Of a DNA stretch of 64,000 nucleotides, positions 54,124 to 61,514 are shown in pieces. The notes beneath the pieces were generated by a model. That model saw only the letters and a program-made list of their open reading frames with translations, had not been told where the DNA came from and searched no databases. Position 1 is the first letter of the stretch. Every line of letters starts with the position of its first letter. Source of the stretch: Motilimonas sp. E26 (GTDB lineage: Bacteria; Pseudomonadota; Gammaproteobacteria; Enterobacterales; CBDFNC01); NCBI RefSeq assembly GCF_021278025.1, contig NZ_JAIBHJ010000012.1:62001-126000 (forward strand), written 5' to 3'. The position numbers and the translations under genes were made by a program.

Positions 54124-54183
54124 TATTTCTTATATTATTGACTGTTATGTATATTTTAGTTGTCTTTATATTAAATACAAAAA

Positions 54184-54203
54184 AGCCCGCTAAATAGCGG
54201 GCT
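54184..54203 (-). terminator. Terminator after adhE
   Basis: Perfect 9-bp stem AGCCCGCTA / TAGCGGGCT around a 2-base centre. On the minus strand it is followed by six T. It lies 33 bp after the adhE stop. Confidence 0.9.
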
Positions 54204-54235
54204 AGCTTCACAACTTTTGTGTCAGTTTAAATAAC

Positions 54236-56905
54236 TTACGCTTTAGTTGTTTTTTTTCCTTTAGCGGCTTTTGCTTCTGGTTGCTCTTCTTTCGCTAGTA
54301 CTTTTTGACCTTCAACGTAAGGCACACCGTAGTAAGAAGCGATGAGTACTTCTTTAAGCTCGCTGATTAATGGGTAACGTGGGTTTGCACCAGTACATTG
54401 GTCATCAAACGCATCTACCGCTAACTCGTCAACCTTAGCTAGGAATTCAGCTTCGTTAACACCTGCTTCTTGAATTGACATTGGAATGTTAACTGCTTTC
54501 TTCAGCTCGTCTAACCATGTTAGTAGGTTGTTTAGCTTCTCTTCAGTGTTCTTACCGCCAAGACCTAAGTGGTCAGCTACTTCTGCGTAACGAGCACGTG
54601 CTTTTGGACGGTCGTATTGTGAGAAAGCAGTTTGTTTAGTTGGCGTGTTAGTTGCGTTGTAACGAATAACGTTAGTTAGCAACAATGCGTTAGCTAAACC
54701 GTGCGGTACGTGGAACTCAGCACCTAGTTTGTGTGCCATTGAGTGACAAACACCTAGGAAAGCGTTGGCAAATGCGATACCTGCGATAGTTGCTGCGTTG
54801 TGTACTTTCTCACGAGCGACTGGATCTTTTTTACCGTTAGCGTAAGAGCTTGGTAGGTACTCTTTAAGCATCTTAAGTGCTTGCAGCGCTTGACCGTCAG
54901 AGTATTCGTTCGCTAGTACAGAAACATAAGCTTCCATTGCGTGTGTTACCGCATCGTAACCACCAAAGGCACATAGTGACTTAGGCATATCCATTACGAG
55001 GTTAGCGTCGATAACCGCCATGTTTGGCGTTAACTCGTAATCAGCTAGTGGGTATTTTTGACCTGTTGCATCGTCAGTTACAACCGCAAATGGTGTTACT
55101 TCAGAGCCAGTACCAGAAGTAGTCGTGATACATACTAGTTCAGCTTTGCTACCCATTTTAGGGAATTTGTAAATACGTTTACGGATGTCCATAAAGCGCA
55201 TAGACAGGTCTTCGAAATCAGTTTCTGGGTGCTCGTACATTACCCACATGATTTTCGCTGCATCCATTGGTGAACCACCGCCCACGGCCAGGATAACGTC
55301 TGGCTGGTAGCTATGACATGCTGCTGCACCTGCTTTTACCACTGTTAGTGTTGGATCAGCTTCTACTTCATGGAACACTTCCACTTCCATGCCTTTATCT
55401 TTTAAGATAGCGCGTAGGTCGTCTATGTAGCCGTTGTTAAATAGGAAACGGTCAGTTACGATCATGGCGCGTTTCTTACCATCGAGGTCGTCCATTGCTA
55501 CTGGCAGTGAACCACGACGGAAGTAGATAGATTTTGGTAGTTTGTGCCACAACATATTTTCTGCTCGCTTCGCTACAATTTTCTTGTTGATTAGGTGTTT
55601 TGGACCTACGTTTTCAGAAATCGCGTTGCCGCCCCAAGAACCACAACCTAGTGTGAGAGAAGGTGCAAGTTCAAAGTTGTAAAGGTCACCGATACCACCG
55701 TGAGAAGAAGGTGTATTGATCAGAATACGTGCAGTCTTCATCTTGTCGCCAAAGTATGCAATGCGGTCTGCGTTAGCATCTTGGTCTGTATAAAGTACAG
55801 ATGTGTGACCGACACCGCCGATATCTAGCACGATACCTGCTTGACGTACTGCATCTTCAAAGTCTTTCGCCTTATACACACCTAGCGTAGGAGAAAGTTT
55901 CTCGTGAGAGAATTCATCATCGTAAGACGCTTCTAAGCCTTCACCGATAAGAATTTTAGTTGATTCTGGTACTTTAACGCCTGCTAACTCAGCAATTTTG
56001 TATGCTGGTTGACCAACGATTTTTGCGTTTAGTGCACCGTCGATTAGCAGTACTTTACGTACTTTGTCTGCATCTGCTTTGCTTAATACCGCTGCGCCGT
56101 ATTTAGCGAAACGTGCAAGTGTTGCGTCGTAGACAGATTCAACAATGATAGCGGCTTGCTCAGAGGCACAAATTACGCCGTTATCGAATGTTTTAGACAT
56201 TAAGATAGAAGAAACAGCGCGCTTGATATCTGCAGTTTCATCGATAACAACAGGCGTGTTACCCGCACCCACTCCGATTGCTGGCTTACCAGAAGAGTAA
56301 GCAGCTTTAACCATGCCTGGACCACCGGTTGCTAGGATAAGCGCGATGTCGTCATGCTTCATTAGGGCATTTGAAAGCTCTACTGAAGGTTGGTCAATCC
56401 AGCCGATGATGTCTTTTGGTGCACCCGCTTTTACCGCTGCGTCTAATACAAGTTTAGCCGCGAAGTTAGTTGCGTTTTTAGCGCGAGGGTGAGGAGAGAA
56501 AATACAACCGTTACGGGTTTTTAGTGAGATTAACGCTTTAAAGATAGCGGTAGATGTGGGGTTGGTTGTTGGTACGATTGCACAAACAATGCCCACTGGC
56601 TCAGCGATAGTAATAGTACCGCCTTCGTCATTGCGGTCAATCACGCCACATGTTTTTTCATCTTTATACTTGTTGTAGATGAATTCAGAAGCGAAGTGGT
56701 TTTTAATCACTTTGTCTTCCATGATGCCCATACCTGATTCTGTTGCAGCCATGCGAGCTAATTCAATACGAGCCGTTGATGCTGCTAAAGACGCGGCACG
56801 AAAGATTTTATCAACTTGTTCTTGGCTATAGTTTGCGAATTCTTTTTGCGCCGCTTTAACGCGTGCGACCATTGCATCTAATTCAGCAAGATTGCTAACT
56901 GTCAT
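54236..56905 (-). CDS. adhE: Bifunctional acetaldehyde-CoA/alcohol dehydrogenase
   Basis: An 889-residue enzyme that reduces acetyl-CoA to acetaldehyde and then ethanol, regenerating NAD+ in fermentation. The N-terminal ALDH domain (about 1-440) has the catalytic cysteine in DNGVICASEQ (about 246). The C-terminal iron-dependent alcohol dehydrogenase domain (about 450-870) has GGGSPMDAAKIMW, TTSGTGSEVTPFAV and CHSMAHKLGAEFHVPHGLANALLL with metal-binding histidines. It assembles into spirosomes in relatives. The ATG at 56905 has AGGAG 8 bases upstream; the longer reading to 56959 is unlikely. A 9/10 FNR-type site lies about 143 bp upstream, and a TetR gene lies divergently beyond that. Confidence 0.95.
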   Translation of the reverse strand: MTVSNLAELDAMVARVKAAQKEFANYSQEQVDKIFRAASLAASTARIELARMAATESGMGIMEDKVIKNHFASEFIYNKYKDEKTCGVIDRNDEGGTITIAEPVGIVCAIVPTTNPTSTAIFKALISLKTRNGCIFSPHPRAKNATNFAAKLVLDAAVKAGAPKDIIGWIDQPSVELSNALMKHDDIALILATGGPGMVKAAYSSGKPAIGVGAGNTPVVIDETADIKRAVSSILMSKTFDNGVICASEQAAIIVESVYDATLARFAKYGAAVLSKADADKVRKVLLIDGALNAKIVGQPAYKIAELAGVKVPESTKILIGEGLEASYDDEFSHEKLSPTLGVYKAKDFEDAVRQAGIVLDIGGVGHTSVLYTDQDANADRIAYFGDKMKTARILINTPSSHGGIGDLYNFELAPSLTLGCGSWGGNAISENVGPKHLINKKIVAKRAENMLWHKLPKSIYFRRGSLPVAMDDLDGKKRAMIVTDRFLFNNGYIDDLRAILKDKGMEVEVFHEVEADPTLTVVKAGAAACHSYQPDVILAVGGGSPMDAAKIMWVMYEHPETDFEDLSMRFMDIRKRIYKFPKMGSKAELVCITTTSGTGSEVTPFAVVTDDATGQKYPLADYELTPNMAVIDANLVMDMPKSLCAFGGYDAVTHAMEAYVSVLANEYSDGQALQALKMLKEYLPSSYANGKKDPVAREKVHNAATIAGIAFANAFLGVCHSMAHKLGAEFHVPHGLANALLLTNVIRYNATNTPTKQTAFSQYDRPKARARYAEVADHLGLGGKNTEEKLNNLLTWLDELKKAVNIPMSIQEAGVNEAEFLAKVDELAVDAFDDQCTGANPRYPLISELKEVLIASYYGVPYVEGQKVLAKEEQPEAKAAKGKKTTKA

Positions 56906-57047
56906 CTTGTTACTCCTAGTAAATAAAAATTTTTTATTAAGGGTGAAACTTGCTATCAAACCATATGAAGTTATTGGAGTTGACTGCGTTGTTGCCTTTA
57001 GTAAATAACTTTCATAAAGGATTATAGGTCTGATCGCTGGTAAAAAA

Positions 57048-57061
57048 TTGATTTGGATCAG
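57048..57061. promoter_or_regulatory. FNR-type site upstream of adhE
   Basis: TTGAT-TTGG-ATCAG matches TTGAT-N4-ATCAA at 9 of 10 bases. The half-sites are identical to those upstream of focA. It lies 143 bp upstream of the adhE start, on a long leader. Anaerobic activation by FNR is inferred. Confidence 0.65.
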
Positions 57062-57265
57062 TTGTTGCTAAATTACAAAAGAAAATCTATTACCGACTGA
57101 AAAAATTGCTGCTTTTTACGCCGTTATTCCTTTGTTTAACAGGCCCTCAGTTAAGTTACTTAGACATAAAAACTTGTTCAACGCTTGAACATCTTGCCTT
57201 AAATGGTAGGAAAGTTTCATCTTTTTTGCTGATACATTGGCGTGAGATCACATTTATTTAGCGAT

Positions 57266-57306
57266 TGATACCAAGCTTATATAACAATCCGTTAGGGTTG
57301 GTATCA
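57266..57306. promoter_or_regulatory. 9-bp inverted repeat, possible operator or mini-element
   Basis: TGATACCAA (57266-57274) and TTGGTATCA (57298-57306) are perfect inverted arms with a 23-bp AT-rich spacer. It lies 140 bp before the TetR gene. It could be an operator with two half sites or the ends of a very small relic element. Confidence 0.4.
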
Positions 57307-57445
57307 CTTGGGCCTTGCCGATTTAACATAGCTGCTTTTTTATGTTTTTTTTGTGTTGTGTTTATTAATTTTTAAAGGTGATTTATCTTCATACTCGAAT
57401 ATTTTGGTGGTACTTTATTGCTTTTGGTAATGGCAGTGGTTTTTT

Positions 57446-58066
57446 ATGGCAACCCAAGCGCAGCGAAATGCGGCAACTCGTGAAAAATTAAAGTGTTCTG
57501 CTTTGAAGCAACTCGTGCTATTTGGCTATGCAGGTACTAATGCCAGTGCAATTTGCGCTGCGGCGGGGGTGACTCGCGGGGCGCTGAATCACCAATACCC
57601 TGATGGCAAATATGGGTTGATTGCGGATATGGTCGAAACCTTATTTACTGATAAAGTTGATTTTTATTATGGTAAAGGTGGGTGTCAGCCACTTGAGCTA
57701 GTGTTGGCGATGATAGACTCTCTATATCGTGACCCAGAAAATGACATGCAATTGGTGATGATGGACTTATGGTTGTCGATGCGTGGTGACCAAAAGTTAT
57801 CAGAAATTGTTGGCCCGGTATTTTATCAAGGTAGTGCCAAGTTATGGTCTTGTTTCAATAAAGAAGAAAAAGATACGTTTGATACCTTGGCTAGTCTGGT
57901 TCGAACTTTTATTACTGGATTAAGTGTTAATCGCCTCGACCCATCAATGACCCCAGCAATGGCGCGTGCGCAAATTAAATTAATGCGTCAATTAATTGAG
58001 TCTGAAATTAGCCAGACTAACTACAATGCTCAGATAGATGTGGCTGAAGAAGTCATCATGGCCTAG
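57446..58066 (+). CDS. TetR/AcrR-family regulator
   Basis: A 206-residue regulator. The N-terminal HTH (about 10-60) reads REKLKCSALKQLVLFGYAGTNASAICAAAGVTRGALNHQYPDGKYGLIADMV; TRGALNHQYPDGKYGL is a close variant of the canonical TKGALYHHFxxKxxL. The C-terminal ligand/dimer domain is divergent. The ribosome site is weak. The gene is divergent from adhE and overlaps by 11 bases the end of a convergent alpha/beta-hydrolase gene. The target genes are unknown; adhE and the hydrolase are neighbours but not proven targets. Confidence 0.88.
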   Translation: MATQAQRNAATREKLKCSALKQLVLFGYAGTNASAICAAAGVTRGALNHQYPDGKYGLIADMVETLFTDKVDFYYGKGGCQPLELVLAMIDSLYRDPENDMQLVMMDLWLSMRGDQKLSEIVGPVFYQGSAKLWSCFNKEEKDTFDTLASLVRTFITGLSVNRLDPSMTPAMARAQIKLMRQLIESEISQTNYNAQIDVAEEVIMA

Positions 58067-58829
58067 TGGTGGCCGGATTATCCAATGCTTGAATAATCGT
58101 TTGAATTAAACGTTGGGGTTGATCTAACGCCAAGTCATGTCCGGCGTTTTCAATCCGAAACAAAGGCGCTGCTAAATGTTGCGCTAATTGCCGGCTACAT
58201 GCTGGATTGACCAACCTATCTTGCATAGCAGAAACAATACTTACCTTTCCTACGCTTTTAAGTCTCTCGTCCACCGTAAAAGTCGCAGCGGCTATAATTT
58301 GGCGTAAACTGTTACTTAACTTAGTGTTCGCTTCTTTGCGATATTCGCTCCACTGCTGCAGTAAGGCGATGTTTTGATTTTGTTGCACACTAGTAAACTG
58401 CAAAATGCCATATTCTAAGCGGCTACAATGAGGCTTTCTTTTCGCAAATAGTAGGTGGCCCAATGCCCAAGGAAGAGAAAAGCGCTGCCACCACGGAGAC
58501 AAATTTGAGCTGCTATTGATTGTTATAACGTGATGGATCTGCTCAGGTTTTTGTGCCAGTGTACTGAGCGCAACCATTCCTCCTAGGGAAAGACCAACAA
58601 GGATCGGTTGTTTAATCTCATGTTCAGCCAGTTGCGCCAATAAATACTGGCCATATTCATCCATCTTCAACGGGCTTTTATGATCTAATAGCGTGCCATT
58701 GCCTAGCGTATCAAGACAAGTAACCTGATAATGAGGCAAGCTTTGTTGCAGTAATGATTTAAAGCTTCCCCAATGGCGTTGATCGCGGGAAAGGCCACGT
58801 AATAGCACTAAGGTGGGTTTACTGGTCAT
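58056..58829 (-). CDS. Alpha/beta-hydrolase
   Basis: A 257-residue hydrolase. The opening LVLLRGLSRDQRHWGSF corresponds to the oxyanion region, and the nucleophile elbow GLSLGGMVAL has the catalytic Ser at about 82. C-terminal AMQDRLVNPACSRQLA holds the likely Asp and ENAGHDLALDQP the His, a complete triad. It could be an esterase or lactonase; the substrate is unknown. It is convergent with, and overlaps by 11 bases, the TetR gene, so transcription through one end may affect the other. Confidence 0.85.
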   Translation of the reverse strand: MTSKPTLVLLRGLSRDQRHWGSFKSLLQQSLPHYQVTCLDTLGNGTLLDHKSPLKMDEYGQYLLAQLAEHEIKQPILVGLSLGGMVALSTLAQKPEQIHHVITINSSSNLSPWWQRFSLPWALGHLLFAKRKPHCSRLEYGILQFTSVQQNQNIALLQQWSEYRKEANTKLSNSLRQIIAAATFTVDERLKSVGKVSIVSAMQDRLVNPACSRQLAQHLAAPLFRIENAGHDLALDQPQRLIQTIIQALDNPATTRP

Positions 58830-58925
58830 CGCTTCCTCTTAACATTTTCAATTCGTACAGCACAATCTTTAAACGGTGCCTATATACCGCGAAGTGCAAC
58901 AGACGTTGGTCGATTCTTTTCATGT

Positions 58926-59936
58926 TTAGCGTTTTAAGTCCGTGTACCATAATCGCTTCGCGGCGTCGTTCAACAGTGTGAGCTCTTTACCTTCAGGCCA
59001 CCACGAGGTCGATGAATAAGCGGCTTGGATTAAAAAATCCATCAACACAGTATGTCGCCTTAATATTCGTTCCTGTCGGTGTTGCTTTTGCGGGTTAAAA
59101 AAGCCCGCGAAATTGAATAATTGTCTGGGGTTTTTCTTAACCCAAAGCCAAGAGCCCATTTCTAAGGTTAGGGGAATAAACCGCGCTTTCTTGTGCTGCT
59201 TACTTAAATAATCCCACAGATCGCCGTGAGTGGTGTAAAAGTGGCTTTGTGGAGACACCTTATAGTGCGCATGGTAAGGATAGGTATTGTCAAATAGGTT
59301 CATCAAACCATAGGTTTGCGCCAACATCGGGTAGGGCGCGATATTCCCAGCAAAGGGAAACCAAAGGTAATCACGTAGGCCAAAGCCTGAGTGGGCATCT
59401 AAGCTCAAGGTTATACTCGATCGTTTGATTAAATCGCTGACAAAATCAACTAAAATTTGGCTTTCAGGCGCTAAGCCTTCTTTACCGCGAAACCATGGGA
59501 GGCGGTGACTAATGCGATGGCCACCCACCAGAGGAGTTGTACGGCAAATGGCATCTACAGGCGCGTTACGCATTAAATCAATGCCTTGGCCATTAGATCG
59601 GGTGTTGTTAAAAAAGCCGACTGGATTAAGCAGAGGCAAAAAGGCCACACGAACTTGGGTAAACAATTGCTGGAAATGTAGGTCCCATTCTAGACGCTCT
59701 AATAAACTGCTTAAAAAGGCAATCACAACTTGGCTGCCAATACGCTCCACACCATGTACGCCACCCACAAAAATAACTGTTGGCGCTGTATTTGACTGGC
59801 TTCCAAGTTCAATGCCATGAATCGGAAATGATTGCTCTTTATCGTAAGCGAAACCTAATGTAGCTGCCTTAAGCTTATGCTTGTGTAATTCGATCAATTG
59901 TTCTAATTTTGCCAGTTCGGGAATGTTTGAATACAT
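58926..59936 (-). CDS. M14-family zinc carboxypeptidase-like protein
   Basis: A 336-residue cytoplasmic metallopeptidase-like protein. The zinc site pair HGVER (about 60-64) supplies His and Glu, and SLDAHSGFG (about 190) the third His. RSNGQGIDLMRNAP matches the substrate-arginine loop of the M14 family (NxxR-type), and LTLEMGSW carries the catalytic Glu. It resembles M14-type proteins of unknown substrate in marine bacteria, so a peptidase or deacylase function is inferred. Single gene on the minus strand. Confidence 0.82.
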   Translation of the reverse strand: MYSNIPELAKLEQLIELHKHKLKAATLGFAYDKEQSFPIHGIELGSQSNTAPTVIFVGGVHGVERIGSQVVIAFLSSLLERLEWDLHFQQLFTQVRVAFLPLLNPVGFFNNTRSNGQGIDLMRNAPVDAICRTTPLVGGHRISHRLPWFRGKEGLAPESQILVDFVSDLIKRSSITLSLDAHSGFGLRDYLWFPFAGNIAPYPMLAQTYGLMNLFDNTYPYHAHYKVSPQSHFYTTHGDLWDYLSKQHKKARFIPLTLEMGSWLWVKKNPRQLFNFAGFFNPQKQHRQERILRRHTVLMDFLIQAAYSSTSWWPEGKELTLLNDAAKRLWYTDLKR

Positions 59937-60264
59937 GCAAATGGGTTGTTGAGTGGTTTTTGCAAAGTTTAGTTTGCAGGTAAGACAATTTGATGAATTT
60001 TTTACCAGTATATTTGTCTTGTTATAGCGTGATCTTGGCGTATTAATTGTTCCCAGTGATTTTATTGATAGTAAGCCTACTCAAACACTCTCTCGCTGAA
60101 TAAGCACCTTGAAGTTGCTTTGGTATATGTTAGATCATTGTTCTAAATTAAGGTTTAGATGAATTTTTGTTTGAACAGGCAAAGCAATCCTTGTAATTGT
60201 TTTTAGCCATAGGGTTTAATGCGGTTAAGAATATTGCAGTTAAATAGATTGAGAGGAAACAGCT
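59937..60264. other. Intergenic region; no gene seen
   Basis: A 328-bp AT-rich gap between the divergent M14 gene and the yfcZ-like gene. Presumably it holds two promoters. I saw no convincing repeat, RNA or coding frame. The sequence GAGAGGAAACAGCT before 60265 is the ribosome site of the next gene. Confidence 0.4.
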
Positions 60265-60552
60265 ATGTCAATTGAGAAAAATGATGATGTTTGTGAAGCC
60301 TGTGGTGTACTTGTGGAGCTTGGTAGTGTGATCCACGAAGATGATAATGTTTTAAGTTTACCGATTGCTGCCAGTGATCAAGCGCAAGCACGAGTGTTGG
60401 CTGACAAACTAATTAGCCAAGCCAAAGATAAATACGCAGATTGTGAAATAGAAGAAATCACACAAGGGTTAGAAGCTGGAGTAGTATTACAACTTAATAT
60501 ACGCTTCTCATGCACCGCTGAACGGTTGATTTTTGAAATGGCTTTACGCTAA
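60265..60552 (+). CDS. YfcZ/YiiS-family protein (DUF406)
   Basis: A 95-residue protein of the YfcZ/YiiS family. It has CEACGVLVELGSVIHEDDNVLSL at the start, an acidic alpha/beta middle (QARVLADKLISQAKDKYADCEIE), and RFSCTAERLIFEMALR at the C terminus, close to the conserved end FxCEAExLIFQLGLR. The family's function is unknown. RBS GAGAGGAAA lies upstream. The next gene follows in the same frame 18 bases after its stop, so the two are probably co-transcribed. Confidence 0.88.
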   Translation: MSIEKNDDVCEACGVLVELGSVIHEDDNVLSLPIAASDQAQARVLADKLISQAKDKYADCEIEEITQGLEAGVVLQLNIRFSCTAERLIFEMALR

Positions 60553-60570
60553 TCACGGGGAGTATTTGTT

Positions 60571-61086
60571 ATTTCCACTTTACGCTCACTTTCCATCGCT
60601 TTGCTGGCGCTTTTGGCCCTAGGGTTAGCGGGGTGTAGTTCTCAACCTGAGTCAAAGCAACCCCATCCGACTGTCACGGGGCCACCGATTGCTGATAAAC
60701 ACCAAGTTGACAAGCAGAAGGATGATATTAGTCTACTGCTTGCTCATTACGAACGTTGGCAAGGTGTTCCATATCGATATGGCGGTACCACTAAGCAAGG
60801 CGTCGACTGCTCTGCTTATATTCAGCATGTGTTTCGCGACAGTTTTGCTGAAATTTTACCGCGTACAACCTTGCAGCAAGCGAAGCAAGGTGTTGCTGTT
60901 AAGCGCAGTGAGCTGCAAACGGGGGATCTGGTTTTTTTCAATGTTTCTCGGCGCACGAAACATGTTGGTGTTTACCTTGAAGATGGCCGATTTTTACATG
61001 CGAGCACCAGTAAAGGTGTGATTATTTCGCAGTTAAACAATCCTTATTGGAAAAAGCGCTACTGGATGTCGAGACGAGTCCAATAA
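60571..61086 (+). CDS. NlpC/P60 lipoprotein, probable peptidoglycan hydrolase, ATT start
   Basis: A 171-residue lipoprotein if started at ATT 60571. The signal is ISTLRSLSIALLALLALGLAGC with the lipobox LAGC. The NlpC/P60 domain (about 55-165) has the catalytic Cys in GVDCSAYIQHVF, His in TKHVGVYLE and a third polar residue in FLHAST. It should cleave peptidoglycan stem peptides in the periplasm. After the upstream stop there is no ATG or GTG before the lipobox; ATT at 60571 has GGGGAG 8 bases upstream and restores a charged signal peptide, while the next choice, TTG at 60601, gives an uncharged one. Confidence 0.85.
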   Translation: MSTLRSLSIALLALLALGLAGCSSQPESKQPHPTVTGPPIADKHQVDKQKDDISLLLAHYERWQGVPYRYGGTTKQGVDCSAYIQHVFRDSFAEILPRTTLQQAKQGVAVKRSELQTGDLVFFNVSRRTKHVGVYLEDGRFLHASTSKGVIISQLNNPYWKKRYWMSRRVQ

Positions 61087-61514
61087 ATAGGGTCCTAGCC
61101 ATAGATATTTAGTGAAGTTTTATTTAAATGGAGCTCTCATTTAAAAAATCGTGACTAAGCCCAATAATTTGATATTTTTCCGAATTAGTTTATGCCCCAT
61201 TACTGAATTGTAAAATTAGCTTAGTCATACTTCCTTAAGCTCTAGGTAAGCATTGATATAACAAGGCATTAGCCATTAGCATGAAGACACAGCATGACAT
61301 GGTTAATATCAAAAAATGTCGATTTTTCCTGTCCTTAGCGTGTTTTTAAGGTAAGGCTACACTTGTCATTTAGTGCGTTAGGCAATAGGATTGACAAGAA
61401 AATTTGTTGTGGCTCTTAAGTCACAGCGAGAAAACAAATATAAAGATCATAATAATCAAACATTTTACTCATTATTTTTGGTGATGAGACTGTTTTTGGC
61501 ATGGAATAGAAAAA
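61087..61514. other. Intergenic region; no gene seen
   Basis: A 428-bp AT-rich gap before the SUMF1 gene. No hairpin, repeat or RNA was convincing. A 69-codon frame inside (61391-61600) overlaps the next gene and lacks a ribosome site. The promoter for the SUMF1 gene is probably here. Confidence 0.4.

Larger units (their letters stand above)
56906..57445. promoter_or_regulatory. Divergent control region between adhE and tetR-type gene; no gene seen
   Basis: A 540-bp AT-rich region. Visible elements are the FNR-type site at 57048-57061, the inverted repeat at 57266-57306, and a CRP-like right half AGATCACATTT near 57244 whose left half is poor (2 of 5). No coding frame. Confidence 0.5.

Noticed and set aside
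57230-57251. CRP site upstream of adhE/tetR
   Set aside because: The right half AGATCACATTT is good, but the left half matches only 2 of 5 core bases.
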